Assembly: GCA_963070105.1 (NCBI GenBank)
Contig: OY718807.1
Coordinates: forward strand, 9,734,483-9,798,482
From: Litomosoides sigmodontis
Lineage: Eukaryota > Nematoda > Chromadorea > Rhabditida > Onchocercidae
Direction: 5' to 3'
DNA: 64,000 nucleotides
Shown here: piece by piece, positions 50,480-63,468 of the stretch
Numbering within the stretch: position 1 is the stretch's first letter
Layout: every line of letters starts with the position of its first letter
The notes under the pieces: generated by a model
The model's database searches: none
Told to the model about the DNA's origin: nothing
Seen by the model: only the letters and a program-made list of their open reading frames with translations
Translations under genes and position numbers: made by a program

Positions 50480-51583
50480 AAAGTATTTAAATAGAGTGAA
50501 ACAAAACGTAAATTCACTTTTTCCTTCCTTATGTTCCATAAATGAATTATGAGTTGAACAATGTTGTCAATTCCTTGGATTAGCCACTGCTGGATGCACT
50601 TCTTTTTAGGTTCCAAAGAATTTCACTCCTTCCATTACAATTTTATTGACAGATAATGATGGCAGGCATTGAAACTGCGCACTTTCCATAGCAAAATTCC
50701 AATAGGACGAATGAATAGGATGCGTAAATTATACATCAATTTAAAGCATACATAAATTAACTTGAATTAAACATGAAATAAAGCATCACTGAGAGATGGT
50801 TAATTTCAATTGCTATTTAAATTGCATCCTCTCAGAAGCCTTCCTGCTAGAGTGGGAGGCTGCCATTAGCATTCGATTCCTTCTTTTGTAATCGAACATC
50901 GTCAAAGGGGTCGCCTGGTGAGAGGCCGCCAGTTCGTTGCAACGATCAGTAAATTGAACTGTCTTTTGATGACAGCTGTTAGTTTTCCAGGAAAACATGT
51001 AAAAACCTCACCACCGCCTCTTTCCTCTCCTCTTTCACTCGGCACTCCCTCCGCAAGGTTGGAATGAAATTTGAAATTATCAGAAAATACCTTCCGTACT
51101 TCTTGTTGACAAGCAAAGCTCCCATACATGTCCATCAGAGCATGGAGGAGAAAGCGAGCAATCGATTGGTTTCAGAAAAGAAATCTTCGCCACCTTACTA
51201 GCAATTACAATGGAACCTTCAGAGAATCAAATTCACATTTTTTTAATTAAATTTTTCAATCAAACTAACTATGAAATTATGGACAAAGTATGCAGGTTAT
51301 AAAGAATGCAAATTTTATATGGACATATGATTCTAAATCTGTAATACTCGTTTATTTAATGCATGGAGCAGCAATTTGTTTTCAGAAGGAATGAAATTAC
51401 ATTCAAATGGAAAATTGAATATCTTATAATAGCATTCCACTAGTTAAAATCGCCCGATGAAATCAGGGGAAAGAGAAAGAGCGAGACAGGGAGAGAAAGA
51501 GCGGAAATTAATTTCTATTTATACGTTAATATTCACTACACATTTCAGGCTGTTGAAATATAAACTTACGAGCAGCAAATAAT

Positions 51584-51607
51584 TTCTCTCTCTCTCTCTC
51601 TCTCTCC
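51584..51607. repeat. (TC)n microsatellite
   Basis: Uninterrupted TC dinucleotide run of about 12 copies in the gene-poor region. Confidence 0.9.
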
Positions 51608-54600
51608 TTCCTTCAGTATTTGAATAAATTATTTGTAAAAAGTGAAAAAGATAAGAAAAGAAAATGAAAGAAGAGCTACAACAAGTTTTAGAAAGAGAGA
51701 GGAAGTAAAATGAGTCTTCCAAAAAAACTTGTGAGAAGTAAAGTGTGCTAAGGGATGAAGTGAAGAAGCGCAAAGTTCCTCCTCAGTTTCCTCTTCCTAT
51801 TCATTCCACTTCCCCTTCCAGCGTACGACCGTATCAGGTCGGTTCCTATCAGAACCCAAAAAAAGAGAAGACAAAAAATAAATAAATAAAACAATAAAGT
51901 GGAAAAATTCTATGTGCTTCTTTTCATTTAATGAATTTCACTAAATCAAATTGGATTTCGAAAAAATTTCAAGAAAAAAAATGAAATAATGTTGAGAGAG
52001 CGAAATGGTTGAGGTGAAGTTCGAAAAGTTAAGTGCGATGATAAATAATAACTGTTATCATATTTCTGGAGTTAAGAAACAGGGAGAAAGAGAGAGGAGG
52101 AGGGGAAGGAGAAAGGGAGAGGGAGCAATGAAAAGCATCAGAAGCAATTTCAATGTTGAATTTTGACACTTTTTACATCGTAGAGAATTGGGGAATAGTA
52201 GGCCTAAAGGCTTTCACCGGACGAAGGAAGGTTTGTAGGGTAAGAAACTGAAATCAATAGAGTCTAAGCTTGCAGAACTGCTCTCCGCCAGATGGTAGCG
52301 GATAAACGGCAAGCGACGAGTGCCAACGTTTCAGGCTTCCGGTTAACATAACACCAGTGCCATTGTCTTGGATTGCGTCATCCTGTTGAAATGTAAAGAG
52401 GCGAAAAATGAAAGGAAATTCTCGGCTTCTTTGCAACTGCAACTCCTCCATTCTTCCATAAATGCCTGCCTCCTCAACACTCGCTCCTCTCGGATGAAGC
52501 TTATCACCAATTATGGCAGGACGAGTCGTCGGAAGAAGAGAGGAAAGATTTGAAAATGATGGAAATTTTAATAGCTCTAGCTGAAGAACAGATTGCCTTC
52601 CAGCTAACTCCAAAGTGTTCCTCAACGAGATCGATCTTTCGACTGTTGGGACGGAAGGAAATTGATCTGCTTGCCATCAATGAATCATAACGCAAATTGC
52701 CGTGAAAGATTACAAAATTGGCAGAACGCCTATCTCGCTCATTGACGTGAAAGTTAATTTCAACAGCGTTTCTCACTTCCTACTAGTGATTGCCTCGTAA
52801 GTAATCAGAAGCGAAAGAAGACATTTTGGCTGCAACTACTAGCGTGCATGTGATGTGCATTTTTTGGCATTAAAATTGGAAATCGTTAGTGAACAGACAC
52901 ACTCCCACACACAAATTACTATTCAACGAATTGGTAAGTACGCACAGTCGTCGACTGAAATTAGAATACTAAAGTAGACTTTTGGAAATGAATTAGGTAT
53001 CACGAAATTTCCGCAAAAATTTTTAACGAAATTGAGAAATTAAAAGAAAACATAAAATGATGTCGTTTCGGGAGCTGATGTGTTCCTCCGCTCAATGCTA
53101 CTCCGATGAACTAACTATGCTAATTAAATCGAGTTTACTTCGCTACTGCCAAATTACTCCAAAATTCTTGTCGTTCATGAAATTTAAACCCTTTGCAATC
53201 GATAATCAGACTATTTGGAATGCGTCGAGATGGAAGGGAGGTAACAACGAGCGTTGCTTCGCCAATACCACAAGGCATTACTGGCGTTCATCTGATCGGT
53301 GCGCCAATCATTTCGAATTGAAATGATTGTTTGAACAAGCAAATGGCAAATAGCGCCTGGCGCTCACTGAAGCAGCAATATGTCGTTTGTGGCAGTGTCA
53401 CCGTGGAATTCCACTATGCTTATATAAAACATAGATGTGTTGAAGCATGTCTCTCTCTCCTCCAGCACTCCGATCACTTCCAAACAACTAATCAATCCAT
53501 TTTCAATTAGATCGTTCATTCTCATTTTGAAATTTTTGACAGCAATAACCAAAAAAAAATGAAACTTTAAAGACCCTTGGGGAGGAATTTAATTGAAATT
53601 GTTATGATAAATGGCTGCTATTCGGTTTTATTTTTCCAATAAACAAATAAGAAGCAACAAATGGGAGGAAATGAAAAAGAATTTATAAAGAGCAGGTAAA
53701 TCTTCCAGCTCTTAGCTAAGTTCAACTATCTCTTCCGAACTGAAATTAACAACCATTCCATTTTCGTTCTATCGAAAATTTCCACAAATCAATCACCTCA
53801 ACTTTTAATAATTTTTCATAAAATAGAAAAGTCAGGAATACTGGGACACATGGGATGTGATAACTTTTGGGAAGGTTAAAATTGAAGTATAGGGAAATAC
53901 GCGAAAAAACGTGAAATTTATAACTGCTTTATATAATATATTAAATGTGTAAAAAAGGTGTGATCGAAAGGCTATGTTTGACCGAAAAAAATAAATTGGA
54001 GTATTCAAAAATAAATTGGAGTACCAAAGATTTATGCTTTTCAAACTGTCGCTAATCGGAATGAAATTAAATTAATGTTTAAGAGTGAAAATGAATGGAT
54101 TGAATGAGTTGTTCGACGCAACAAATCAAAATAATTGCTTTTTAGAAGTTATGCAAATGAGAAAACGGAAGAAAAGTAAGCAAAGAAAAAGTTGACAATA
54201 AATGAAATTTCTCTTTTTATCGGCGGTATTGATTCTAAGTAAATGGTCGAGAAGATTTGAGTACAAACTTAATATTTTTAATGATTTTTTGATTGAAATT
54301 TACTCATACAACCAATGCCACCTCTTTTCTTCTTTTTTATTGTTAGACTTGAAGGGAAGAAATGAAAGGTGAAACTGCGCACAGTTCAAATTATACTTTT
54401 AATTTCCTAAATTCCACCACAGTGCACCGCATGAGGGTGGCTGGTAGGTCTATGAGTGAATTACATTTAGGCGCTAAGATTTACTGAATGATTTAAATAA
54501 TTGTAATGTTTTTGAATAAGTAAAATTGGTTAAAGTTTGAGGAAACTCTAAATGGCTCAATTCGATTCCGCATTTCTGATAACATTTTTTAGTTAGCAAA

Positions 54601-56628
54601 ATTTGGCCTTTCTTTTCGAAATGAAAACTACCACTGTTGAAACTCTTCAATTTCAAGTTTCATCTATCCAAGTCTAAAAAGTAAACAGAAATAATGCTCT
54701 TTTTCCACTCTCTCTTCCTTTCTCTCTCCCTCTCTAAACATTTACCTTTTATGCCAATGAGATTTTTAACAGAACGAAAAGATTTTGAAACACTGAAAAT
54801 TATCACATTTTCACAGCATTCAGGCTCAAATTTACTATTATAAGTTGACTGTCTTCTCCATTCGTGACCTTTTCCTGATCAGAAACACTCATCGAAGCAA
54901 ATTTTACGTAAAAATTGACGGAAGGAAGAGGTCATGCGACGACGTATGTGGGCACTTCGCTGCTTTGCTTTTTTTTTGAGTGATCAAAAAGTGAGAAATA
55001 TCGACGCAGCAATTCATTCTTTAAGTCTTCCTATCCTAACTTGCGGCCATTAGCACTTACAATCAGAATCTAAGAGATTTTAAAATTCACAATTTATTGG
55101 TAACGGTAAGCACTTGTGGTTGCCTGAGAAGACAAAAAGTGATAATCAAATGGAAGGGGAAATATCTTCGGGATATTTGTAGGATTACGAAAGCAACAAA
55201 AATCTCGAAAACATTACTTTTGACAAATCTAATTTGAGGAGAGAGAGGACAGGGAAGAAATGCATCTTTGTAATTGAACTGAAGGAGTGGGGGCGGTGAC
55301 GACCAGTGATAACCAATGATAGCAGCTATGCCTTGTTTTTATCCAACAAAATTAAAAAGAAATCATGAAATGTGCCACGGTTGCATTATTCGAAAAACCT
55401 TAATCCTCGAATTGTTCGTAAGCAAAATTCAATTTCCATTATTCAATTACGATCAGTTCTCTTCCAGCATAGCGTTAATTTTAAAATTATGCTTCTAGCG
55501 ACGCATCAAAAAATTATTTCATTCCGGTTTTCAAGTGAGAACAACAATTTCCTCCAACTAATTCCCATAAAATTGAAGAGAAAAAACTGTGATGCAAATA
55601 AGATGGAGCAGAAATCGTCGAAAAGTTCGTTCAAAATATCCTACGTTTATTAATAATTAATTTATTGATTGGTTGTAAATGCTTTCAGGTATTTTAGATG
55701 TGAGGCTTATGGCTAGGAATGAAATTAGAAAAATAAGAGATGCACAAAGGATGAGAGAGATGTTTGCGATATCAAATCTGTCAATCATTTCAAAATCAAA
55801 AATAAGATTTTTTTAAAAGCCAATCAGTAGCTTTCCAATGCTCACTGTTTAAACACTAAATTTCATTGATGAAATTTTATGCTCTGAAAAGCTGCAAAAA
55901 AAAAAGTGAAAATATTATTTCGATGTAAACGATTACAGGACAATTTCGCTTTACATAATTTTGAGGAAATGAATTAGCTTAAAAGTTTTTCATCGCTTAT
56001 CAAAGGAATTTAGCAGGCAAATCCACGTCAATGATCAAAGTGCTAGCACATGTGATAAGAGGCGAATATTCTGACGTACGAAGGCCGAGTAATGCTAATC
56101 GACCGAGTGATAACGGAGATGATCAACCCAAAGAGAATTTGAAAAATACAAAAAAAGAATTTCTGACAGTAAAAGTATAACTGAAATATTTTCTAAAAAG
56201 GAAGAAATGTATTTTGGGTGATAAAAAGGAGAAAACGAGGATGACAGTGGAGGAAGAAGAAACGAAGTGTTGAAATATCTCGTGACGATTGTACAACTCA
56301 ATAAAAGTAAGAGCGAAGCACTGATGGATGAGAGGGAAAGATGAAACCGTCAAAAGCAGAGAGAGGGAGAGAGGGAGGGAAGGAAAGGAAGCTATCGTCA
56401 TTTCACTCCATTTTCTATCGACGGATTTTAGGATGGAAAAAGCTAAAGATAGTGAAAGTGCCCAATTCACAAACACGAACAAAATGAGTGCGTGGTTATC
56501 GGTGTGATGTCAGCCGCATGAAATATGAACGAGTACCGGCCGGAAACTAAACTTAGGATTGGTAATTGTGAAATCGATCGGTAATGTTTTCCAATTTTCC
56601 GAAAAGCTCTGTGTCTATCCACATCTCT

Positions 56629-56647
56629 TTCTCTCTCTCTCTCTCTC
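56629..56647. repeat. (TC)n microsatellite
   Basis: TC run followed by a short C tract, in the gene-poor region. Confidence 0.85.
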
Positions 56648-58036
56648 CCCCCAATGCTTATAGCTTGTAATTGCTATGATGCTTAAATTCCATTTTTATT
56701 TTCTCAATTCTTTTATTTCAGTGCTATCCGCTAGTTAATGCTTAATTTCAATTTAACAATAGCAGCAACAACAAAATGCCTTTCTGAAATGAAAAATTGA
56801 TCGTACTGACGGGCAGAAAAAAACACGTGAACATTCATTCAATTAACTTTTTTAACGACCAAAATTTTGAGTGAAAAATAATTGTATGCAAAAGAGTGTA
56901 TACTTCAAATGCAATAATAATGATATTTGTGCCAATGTAGGCGAAGTAATTCATCTTGCAAATCCATGCTACCCAGAATTGCGCTAGGCTTCATACGCTA
57001 ACCGACGCTGATTCAGGCCGCAGATATGAGTAATAAACGTATGAGTCATCAGTGAAAGAATTATTGGCCTAGGCATTGTTGAAGATGAAGAAGAAAGCTT
57101 TCAGTGTACCTATTTTTGTTTATTGCCCAGCCCTATCGTGTCCATGAGGATCACCACCTCGTAGCTATTTCAATTTCAGGCTAAATTACATAACTTAAAT
57201 CTGAAAAAGCTCTGCAAGAGATTGCAAGAGAGCTAATTTCAGAAAATTCATTCAGTTGTAGTGAAAAAACAGTTATTTATGCAAAGATATGCAAACCTCA
57301 TTGTGCTTTTTATCAATTTGAAAATTGACAAGAAACTCTTCTTTGAAGTATTAAAAACCGCAGGTTCAATTATTTACGTAGAAGTACGCTACCGTAGTTG
57401 ATGGATTAAACTTTGCTACCTTTAAGCTATTTCTGCTTAAGAAACCTAAGATAAATCCTCCTTTGCAGTGCGATATTTTAATTGAAAATATGAGGATCAA
57501 TCAATACATTTGAGTCCTTTTATGTTCTTATTCACAGCGACGTCGAAAAATATCTTTATGAATGAAGCATTAAGCGCCGCACTTTTTTCATCTCGCAGTT
57601 AATTAATTAGTTAATTAATGAATTGCACTTTTTTCACTCGCAAAATCACCTGACAGTTGAACTGCAATTTAGCAATATGCTAAAAAAGGAGAAATTAACA
57701 ATAAATTTATTTACTTATTAAAAAGTATTTTGAAGAATTTGATAAATCCTCAAAAACTTCTTTGACGCTGTTGAAGTCATCTACGTTTGCTGCTCATCCA
57801 ATGACTTTATTTAGAAAAACATTGACGAAATAGTGAAATTCTTTTTTGTTAAATTACATATTTTATAAAAGAGCACAAATAGGCTAGCAGGGAACTACGC
57901 TTTCACGAAAGGTAAGAGAAGGCACTGCCGTCAGTTAAATTTCAAAAAGAATAAATATAACGGCTCATGGAGAAGTTAGAGATCAGTTCCGTTGTAGTGA
58001 ACTCAAAAAACCGCTGCTTTATCTTTATCTACGGGA

Positions 58037-58043
58037 GGGAGAG

Positions 58044-58069
<26 letters not shown>
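58037..58069. repeat. (GA)n microsatellite near the collagen 3' end
   Basis: GA run with a single GGG interruption, about 165 bp beyond the collagen stop codon, possibly in its 3' UTR. Confidence 0.9.
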
Positions 58070-58074
<5 letters not shown>

Positions 58075-58233
58075 GCTTGTGCCACCCATTGTTGTCCTGT
58101 CCTGCGTGATGGCGATTGCTTGTTTTTGTCTCAATTACTTCACGTTATGCGTCATTCCTTGCTTTGCATCACACCAGCAGTCCTATTTACAACAATTAAT
58201 ATCAATCAACATTTCCATCACCTTGTGACCAGG

Positions 58234-59579
58234 CTAGTACCCAGGTGCCGTTCGTGGCTGTGGACAGTGATTGCAGCCTCCTATTGCTCCATTTATGCCA
58301 GCTGGACCTGAGTCACCGGGCTTACCAGGTTTGCCGGGCGCACCATATCTACCGGCATTTCCTGGCAGTCCTCGCGGACCAGTTTTTCCTGGTGCACCTG
58401 GGAGACCCTGATGTCCTGTTCTCCCGGGCTTCCCAGGAGGACCTGGTGGACCTGGTGGCCCCCTCAGCTGTTTCTTCTCAATTAGTCGACCTGGTGGTCC
58501 TGGTGCTCCTTTCAATCCTTAAATGAAATATTAAAATATCTGAAAACATGAATAACGAGTAATTTCCGTGTGCACACGGTTGTTCGCTGCTGAAATAAAC
58601 ACTAACCAGGAATTCCAGGTGTGCCAGGAGGTCCAATTTGACCAGGTGATCCTGGAGGACCTCGTAGCCCGTTTTTGCCTGCAAGTCCAACTACTCCTGG
58701 CCTTCCTTGTCGACCTTTCGGTCCAGGTCTGCCAGTTCGACCTGGTAGGCTATCTTCACAATAAAAACACCATTCCTAAGTTAAGAGTCATATTAGGAGC
58801 TATCTCTAAAATGGTTAAGCATTAAATATTAAAAAAAAGGAACTTTACTTGCTGTGTAGGAAGCTGTTGCTTTGCAACGCCATCTGGACCATTTTTTCCC
58901 GGACGTCCTGGTATACCATCTGCACCGTTTTTACCCCTTAGACCTGGAGGTCCCGATATTCCAGGTTTTGAAATTCCACATCCACAGCAGGCAACTTGTC
59001 TCTTATCAAAACCTACCGCACTTGACCGTTTCTCTCGTAGTATTCCAGTTGTCTTCAAAAGATACTAAAACAATCCCCCTAAAGTCCTGCTGATAAGTAA
59101 TTAACTCCAAAGCTTCCCGAACACTGTGTGTAATTCCAGTACACTTATCCGATAATATTTCAAGTACGAATTCGTCGTTTTTAGCATTGAAATTCCAATA
59201 ATTTCAATGAAAATGATAAGACTATGATAATATGCGCCTTTTTCCTCTAATTGTAAAGTTACTATAAGTAATAATATTACTGCATAGATGTGGTAGTGCT
59301 AACTTCATTGCAACTCATTTTGAAAACTATCAGTGAGCAATGAAGAAGTATTACCTGCGTGTGGAATATTTCACGCCAAATATTATCGGATCTTGCTCGA
59401 CAAAATTCCACCTCATTTCCCATCATTGATTGTACGTGTTGCAAGTAACTGTATAGCAGTGGTACCGATATGACGTACGTCAAGGTTGCTACGGTTGACA
59501 TTGTTACACCACAGAATGCTACCCAACGTAAGTGCTCCACTTCTCGTTGCAGTTTGTTGCTCATTTCCAATCCCTCCAT
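58234..59579 (-). CDS. Nematode cuticle collagen
   Basis: A small membrane-tethered procollagen exported to the worm cuticle. Exons on the minus strand: 59579-59355, 59052-58849, about 58753-58607, 58517-58234; about 285 residues, normal for the family. The N-terminus carries the cuticle collagen N domain with one membrane segment ([20 protein letters not shown]) and [14 protein letters not shown] likely furin/subtilisin site (REKRSS) follows, then the cysteine cluster ACCGCG, Gly-X-Y blocks separated by short interruptions ([22 protein letters not shown]), and the C-terminal [15 protein letters not shown]. The paired cysteines flanking the triple-helix blocks are expected to form inter-chain bonds. 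Phase does not match at the exon 2 to exon 3 joint, so a small exon or a shifted splice site is missing there. The specific collagen subgroup is not assigned. Confidence 0.93.
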
Positions 59580-62500
59580 ATTCCATATGTTTTTACTTTT
59601 CCTGCAAATTAAACTTTTATAATTTTTAGAGAATTTTTAGCTAAATAAATCTGAAGGATATGATCATCGAAGTGATAATCTTTTTTAAATAATTTGCAAA
59701 GTGGTAGTCTAAGCACTGATTACCTTAGCCTTTTCTTTTTTTTTTTCACTGAAAGGATAACAAGCGCTTCTTGAGGATTTCTTTTTTACGAAATTTAAAT
59801 TCGGTTTACAAGAAAAAAAATTTATTATGATTATCTATGAAAAATATTGTAATTTCAAATCTATTTATTAGATACTTTAATTGAACAACGTCGGAAGAAA
59901 TGATTAATCGCATTTTCGTATCAAAAAATTTTTCATGCAAACGATATTGCGAAAAATTCGAAAGATTAAAAGATCAAGCATTTCGAAAATATCCTAATGG
60001 CAACATTAGTTAGCAAATTCGTGAAATAAGTTGGTGAATGAGATCACTGAAGAAAATATGAACCCTGTGGCTACAGAAAATTTCATTTCACTCATTCAGT
60101 AAGCTTACGTTCGCTTCCAGTAGTTGAAACCTTACACAGAATGCCTGGAAGTGGCACTAGTAGTACTGTCTCACAAGTATTAAATTGACAATTTCAAAAA
60201 AATGAAGAATTGAGCTTCCATTAACATGACGGTATTTTAAATAAAATTTATTAGAGTGCGATAAATGAGTGTATGAAGTCAAAATTTCAGGGCTGATTAG
60301 TTTTTAAAGAAATGGGGCAGATTAATTGTTATGTGTATTTTCTCACACTCGTTGGTTCCGTTTAAATTTGTCAACTAATTCAAATATCAAAATGTACATA
60401 ACTCGTAATGTTAAGATAAATCCTTCCTCAATATTTAAGACGCTAAGTTTCTCCATTTAAAAATATTACACCATCGAATGGTGAAATAATTATTAAATGT
60501 AAGTTAATTGAGTGTATTAAGTGGTATAACGAAATGTTAGAAATAATTTAAAGAAAAATAATCAATTTCGAAGGAGAAATTCCAAAAAAAGTGAAGTTGC
60601 GGGAAAGCAAATTAGGACCAAAAAAAAAATTTTTCTTTAATTAATCGATAACTTATGCATTTATGGAGGACGTCGTGTTAAGTGGCGAGCAGTCTTGTTA
60701 AGTCTTTATTTAATTAAAAATCAATTCATTAAGCAGAGCTCACTGTTATAGGGCTTCATAAGCGGAAACACAGCTAATGTGTTAAAAATTTTAGCGATCG
60801 TCCGGATATCTCGCCGATCTTCGACATCAACTTTCCGGAGCCGAAATGCTTGTTCGGTTGAGAAAAGAAGAATTGCGCATTTAGAACTAATTGTTAGGAA
60901 ATATCTTTAATCTCAAATTAGGAAGTAACTTTACTTATCGGCGAATGGTTATGTGCAAATTTAGTTCATCGATGTTTCGAAATAAGCAAAACTGAGTGAT
61001 GGAATAAAAAAGAATTTGAATATGATCTTACAAAAAAAGGAAGAGTAGGAAAATGAATCAAAGGATAAATATTTGAAGCATTTTTTGTTCATTAAAAATC
61101 CATAAAATTAATTTTGCACATTTCTTGCATAAAAATTATTGAAATCGAAAATTTACATTTTAAGCTAAAGCGTTCCGCACTGAAATTGAATTACACAAAT
61201 TCATTCTTAATTAAAGGGTCATTTTTGGGCATAATTTGCTGGCAGCTTTAGGTTTACTACCGCTATTATTATTACTATTATCGCCACTATTATCATTATC
61301 GTTATCATTGTTGCTAAGCTATCCTTTGTCTTGTCAATGCAACCGCGACAAAGGGTGCGGTTAGAAAAAGCGGATATTGATGAACTTATTTAATTACTGT
61401 CCCTACTCGGTTTCCGAAACTGAAAAACTTTCACACTGTTAAAGAGAAATTACAATGAAAGACAGAAAAGGAAAGATGAAATTCGTGAGAAAAAATTGAA
61501 ACAATGATACAATGAAATTGGTGGAGTTGAACGATTCAGTGGATTAAAATTCTTTCAGAAATTTTCTTCAAATATTTTTTTCCTTCCAAATTATTAAATC
61601 TCATTGCTTACCACTCCTTTCATTCATCCTTCCTCATCGGCTGAGATAGGTTAATTGAAAGTAAACAATTATACATAAGTTTCTAGTTAAATTACTTCTT
61701 CATATCAATTAATTTAACATTACAATTTGTTTTTAAATTTATAAGTTTCATTCGATGAAGCTAATTATATCAAAAGTTTTTTAAATTAAAAAATAAACAT
61801 TAAAAATTTTCTAAATTTCAGCAATAATGGAACTTAAAAATAATATATTTACTTCGCAGCACTTCACAGGAATGAGAATTACAAAATGAATAATAATATT
61901 AAAATTTTTATAATAGTATGAAATAGTGGTGCATGGAGCGGAAAATATAAATTGTTACTTTTTTTGGTGCTCTGATGCACTATTTGATTTCATGTATTTT
62001 CAAAGGAGTTCAAACTTTAAATGAATTACTAAATTTATTGCGGGAAGTTGATCATGGATGGACTAATTTAAAACTCTATAACCGAATTTTCTGAATTCGA
62101 AATTGTATTATTGTGCACTAATAACGAGGAATTAATGCTGTCGGAAAGCATTCCGAATAGGATGACAATTCCGCCTTCATGAACAACAGTGCACGGGCTG
62201 GAACGACCGTTCGAATTAAATTATTATTCCAACTAATTTCACCAATTAGTTACATGGCTGATTTAACTAATTTCTTTGTAAACTAATTTCACCAATATTA
62301 TGATCGCACATTTTTCCACGCAAATTTTGCTTCCGACAATGAAAGTTCATCGCAGCTCTGACTGCAATTTAAATTTAGGTTGCGTTATAACACTCTCGTC
62401 AATTAATTATTTCACGTAGGTTTATGCAAAGTAAAATGTCCCCTTTATCACTTCTGAATATTCGCAAGTTTAATGTAATGCTATTAGTTATGCACTTTTT

Positions 62501-63189
62501 TATTTTCATACCAAAAACAGAAGCAATGATTCTTGGGAACTTTTGACTTGAAATGTTTAAAATACCAAAATTGAAATAATTGAGGAATTTAACGATTCGT
62601 GTATGAAAGTCATTATTAAATACTATTTTTATAGCTTTCGATTTCGGCTTTGGTTGTATGGGAACGGTAGTGCAAATTAACCAGTTCAGGTGCAGTATCT
62701 TCCCTGTTTAGTGAAGGTACCCAAGTGCTTAATTTCAAATTTTAATTCCAATTTTGTGAGAAAAACAAGATTCTAATCCGTGATAAAGCTAGGGTGTCCA
62801 TTTCTCAGATAACAAATGAGCTGATAAAAACTTTTCAAAAAATTTTGCCTTTATTAATTGAAATGATTTCTTCCATTGATTTTATTCTAACATTTTCGTC
62901 ATACTTTTTAAAAATTGCTCCACAAATTATTGGCAATTAAAGCAGCTTTTTTGAATTTTAAGGGCATTTTTTAACGGAAGGGAGTTGTTGTTTGATCAGT
63001 TGAAGATAATAGTAAAATTTATTTTTCAAAACAGCTTTATATTTCAAAAACTTTAATTTGTGAAGGAAACGAGTAGTGGAAAAGGTGCTAAGTGCAATGA
63101 GTAATTGCTAAGTTACTTCAGTCGCTTGACAGCCAATGTGCGAAGTGAGCAGTGATAGCGAGTGATAATCAATCACGCGAAGCAAGCTG
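59580..63189. other. Upstream region of the collagen gene, no gene seen
   Basis: About 3.6 kb of very A+T-rich sequence with no open frame of interest. It should contain the collagen promoter next to 59580; no specific element can be named. Confidence 0.5.
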
Positions 63190-63468
63190 ATGCAGACCGA
63201 GCGATCATTCAAAATGACGCAATCCGTGTGTTTCACTACTGCGGCTGCGATAGCGGGCGGACTGATGCTCAGACAGTTCCGGAACATATATTTCCTGACG
63301 AGAAGGTTCATCAAAACTGCTGAGCCACTTGCAACCGCAACCTCACTCGTTCCTTGTCCCCCACAGCTTAGCATTTGCTCTGATTTACCGGAAAGTGGAA
63401 TAATAACTTTATTAAACGGTAAACTGGATACTGGAACGATCTCCAACCGCTGTGAAATGATTCAATAG
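63190..63468 (+). CDS. Weak candidate small ORF or first exon
   Basis: An open frame of 92 codons in a locally G+C-richer patch. From the second ATG (63214) it begins MTQSVCFTTAAAIAGGLMLR, a hydrophobic stretch followed by basic residues, like a membrane anchor or mitochondrial leader. A donor-like GTAAAC at 63419 could end a first exon. The opposite strand is also open across the same bases (63108-63446), so openness alone is weak evidence. No family is recognised. Confidence 0.22.
   Translation: MQTERSFKMTQSVCFTTAAAIAGGLMLRQFRNIYFLTRRFIKTAEPLATATSLVPCPPQLSICSDLPESGIITLLNGKLDTGTISNRCEMIQ

Larger units (their letters stand above)
47599..58233. other. 10.6-kb gene-poor region upstream of CASK
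   Basis: No coding region can be supported on either strand. It is A+T-rich with several (GA)n/(TC)n tracts. Patches of higher G+C at about 47600-47850, 50880-51140, 52250-52780 and 53050-53330 hold open frames of up to 123 codons, but none resembles a known family. It most likely contains CASK upstream regulatory sequence or non-coding first exons, and downstream sequence of the collagen gene at its right end. Confidence 0.5.

Noticed and set aside
52254..52625. Longest minus-strand open frame in the gene-poor region (123 codons)
   Set aside because: No signal peptide, domain or splice partner. Kept only as part of the G+C island observation.
56095..56482. 119-codon minus-strand frame rich in Ser, Leu and Phe
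   Set aside because: Low-complexity translation of a GA-rich tract.
58245..58825. Plus-strand open frames opposite the collagen exons
   Set aside because: They are antisense shadows of Gly-X-Y coding sequence.
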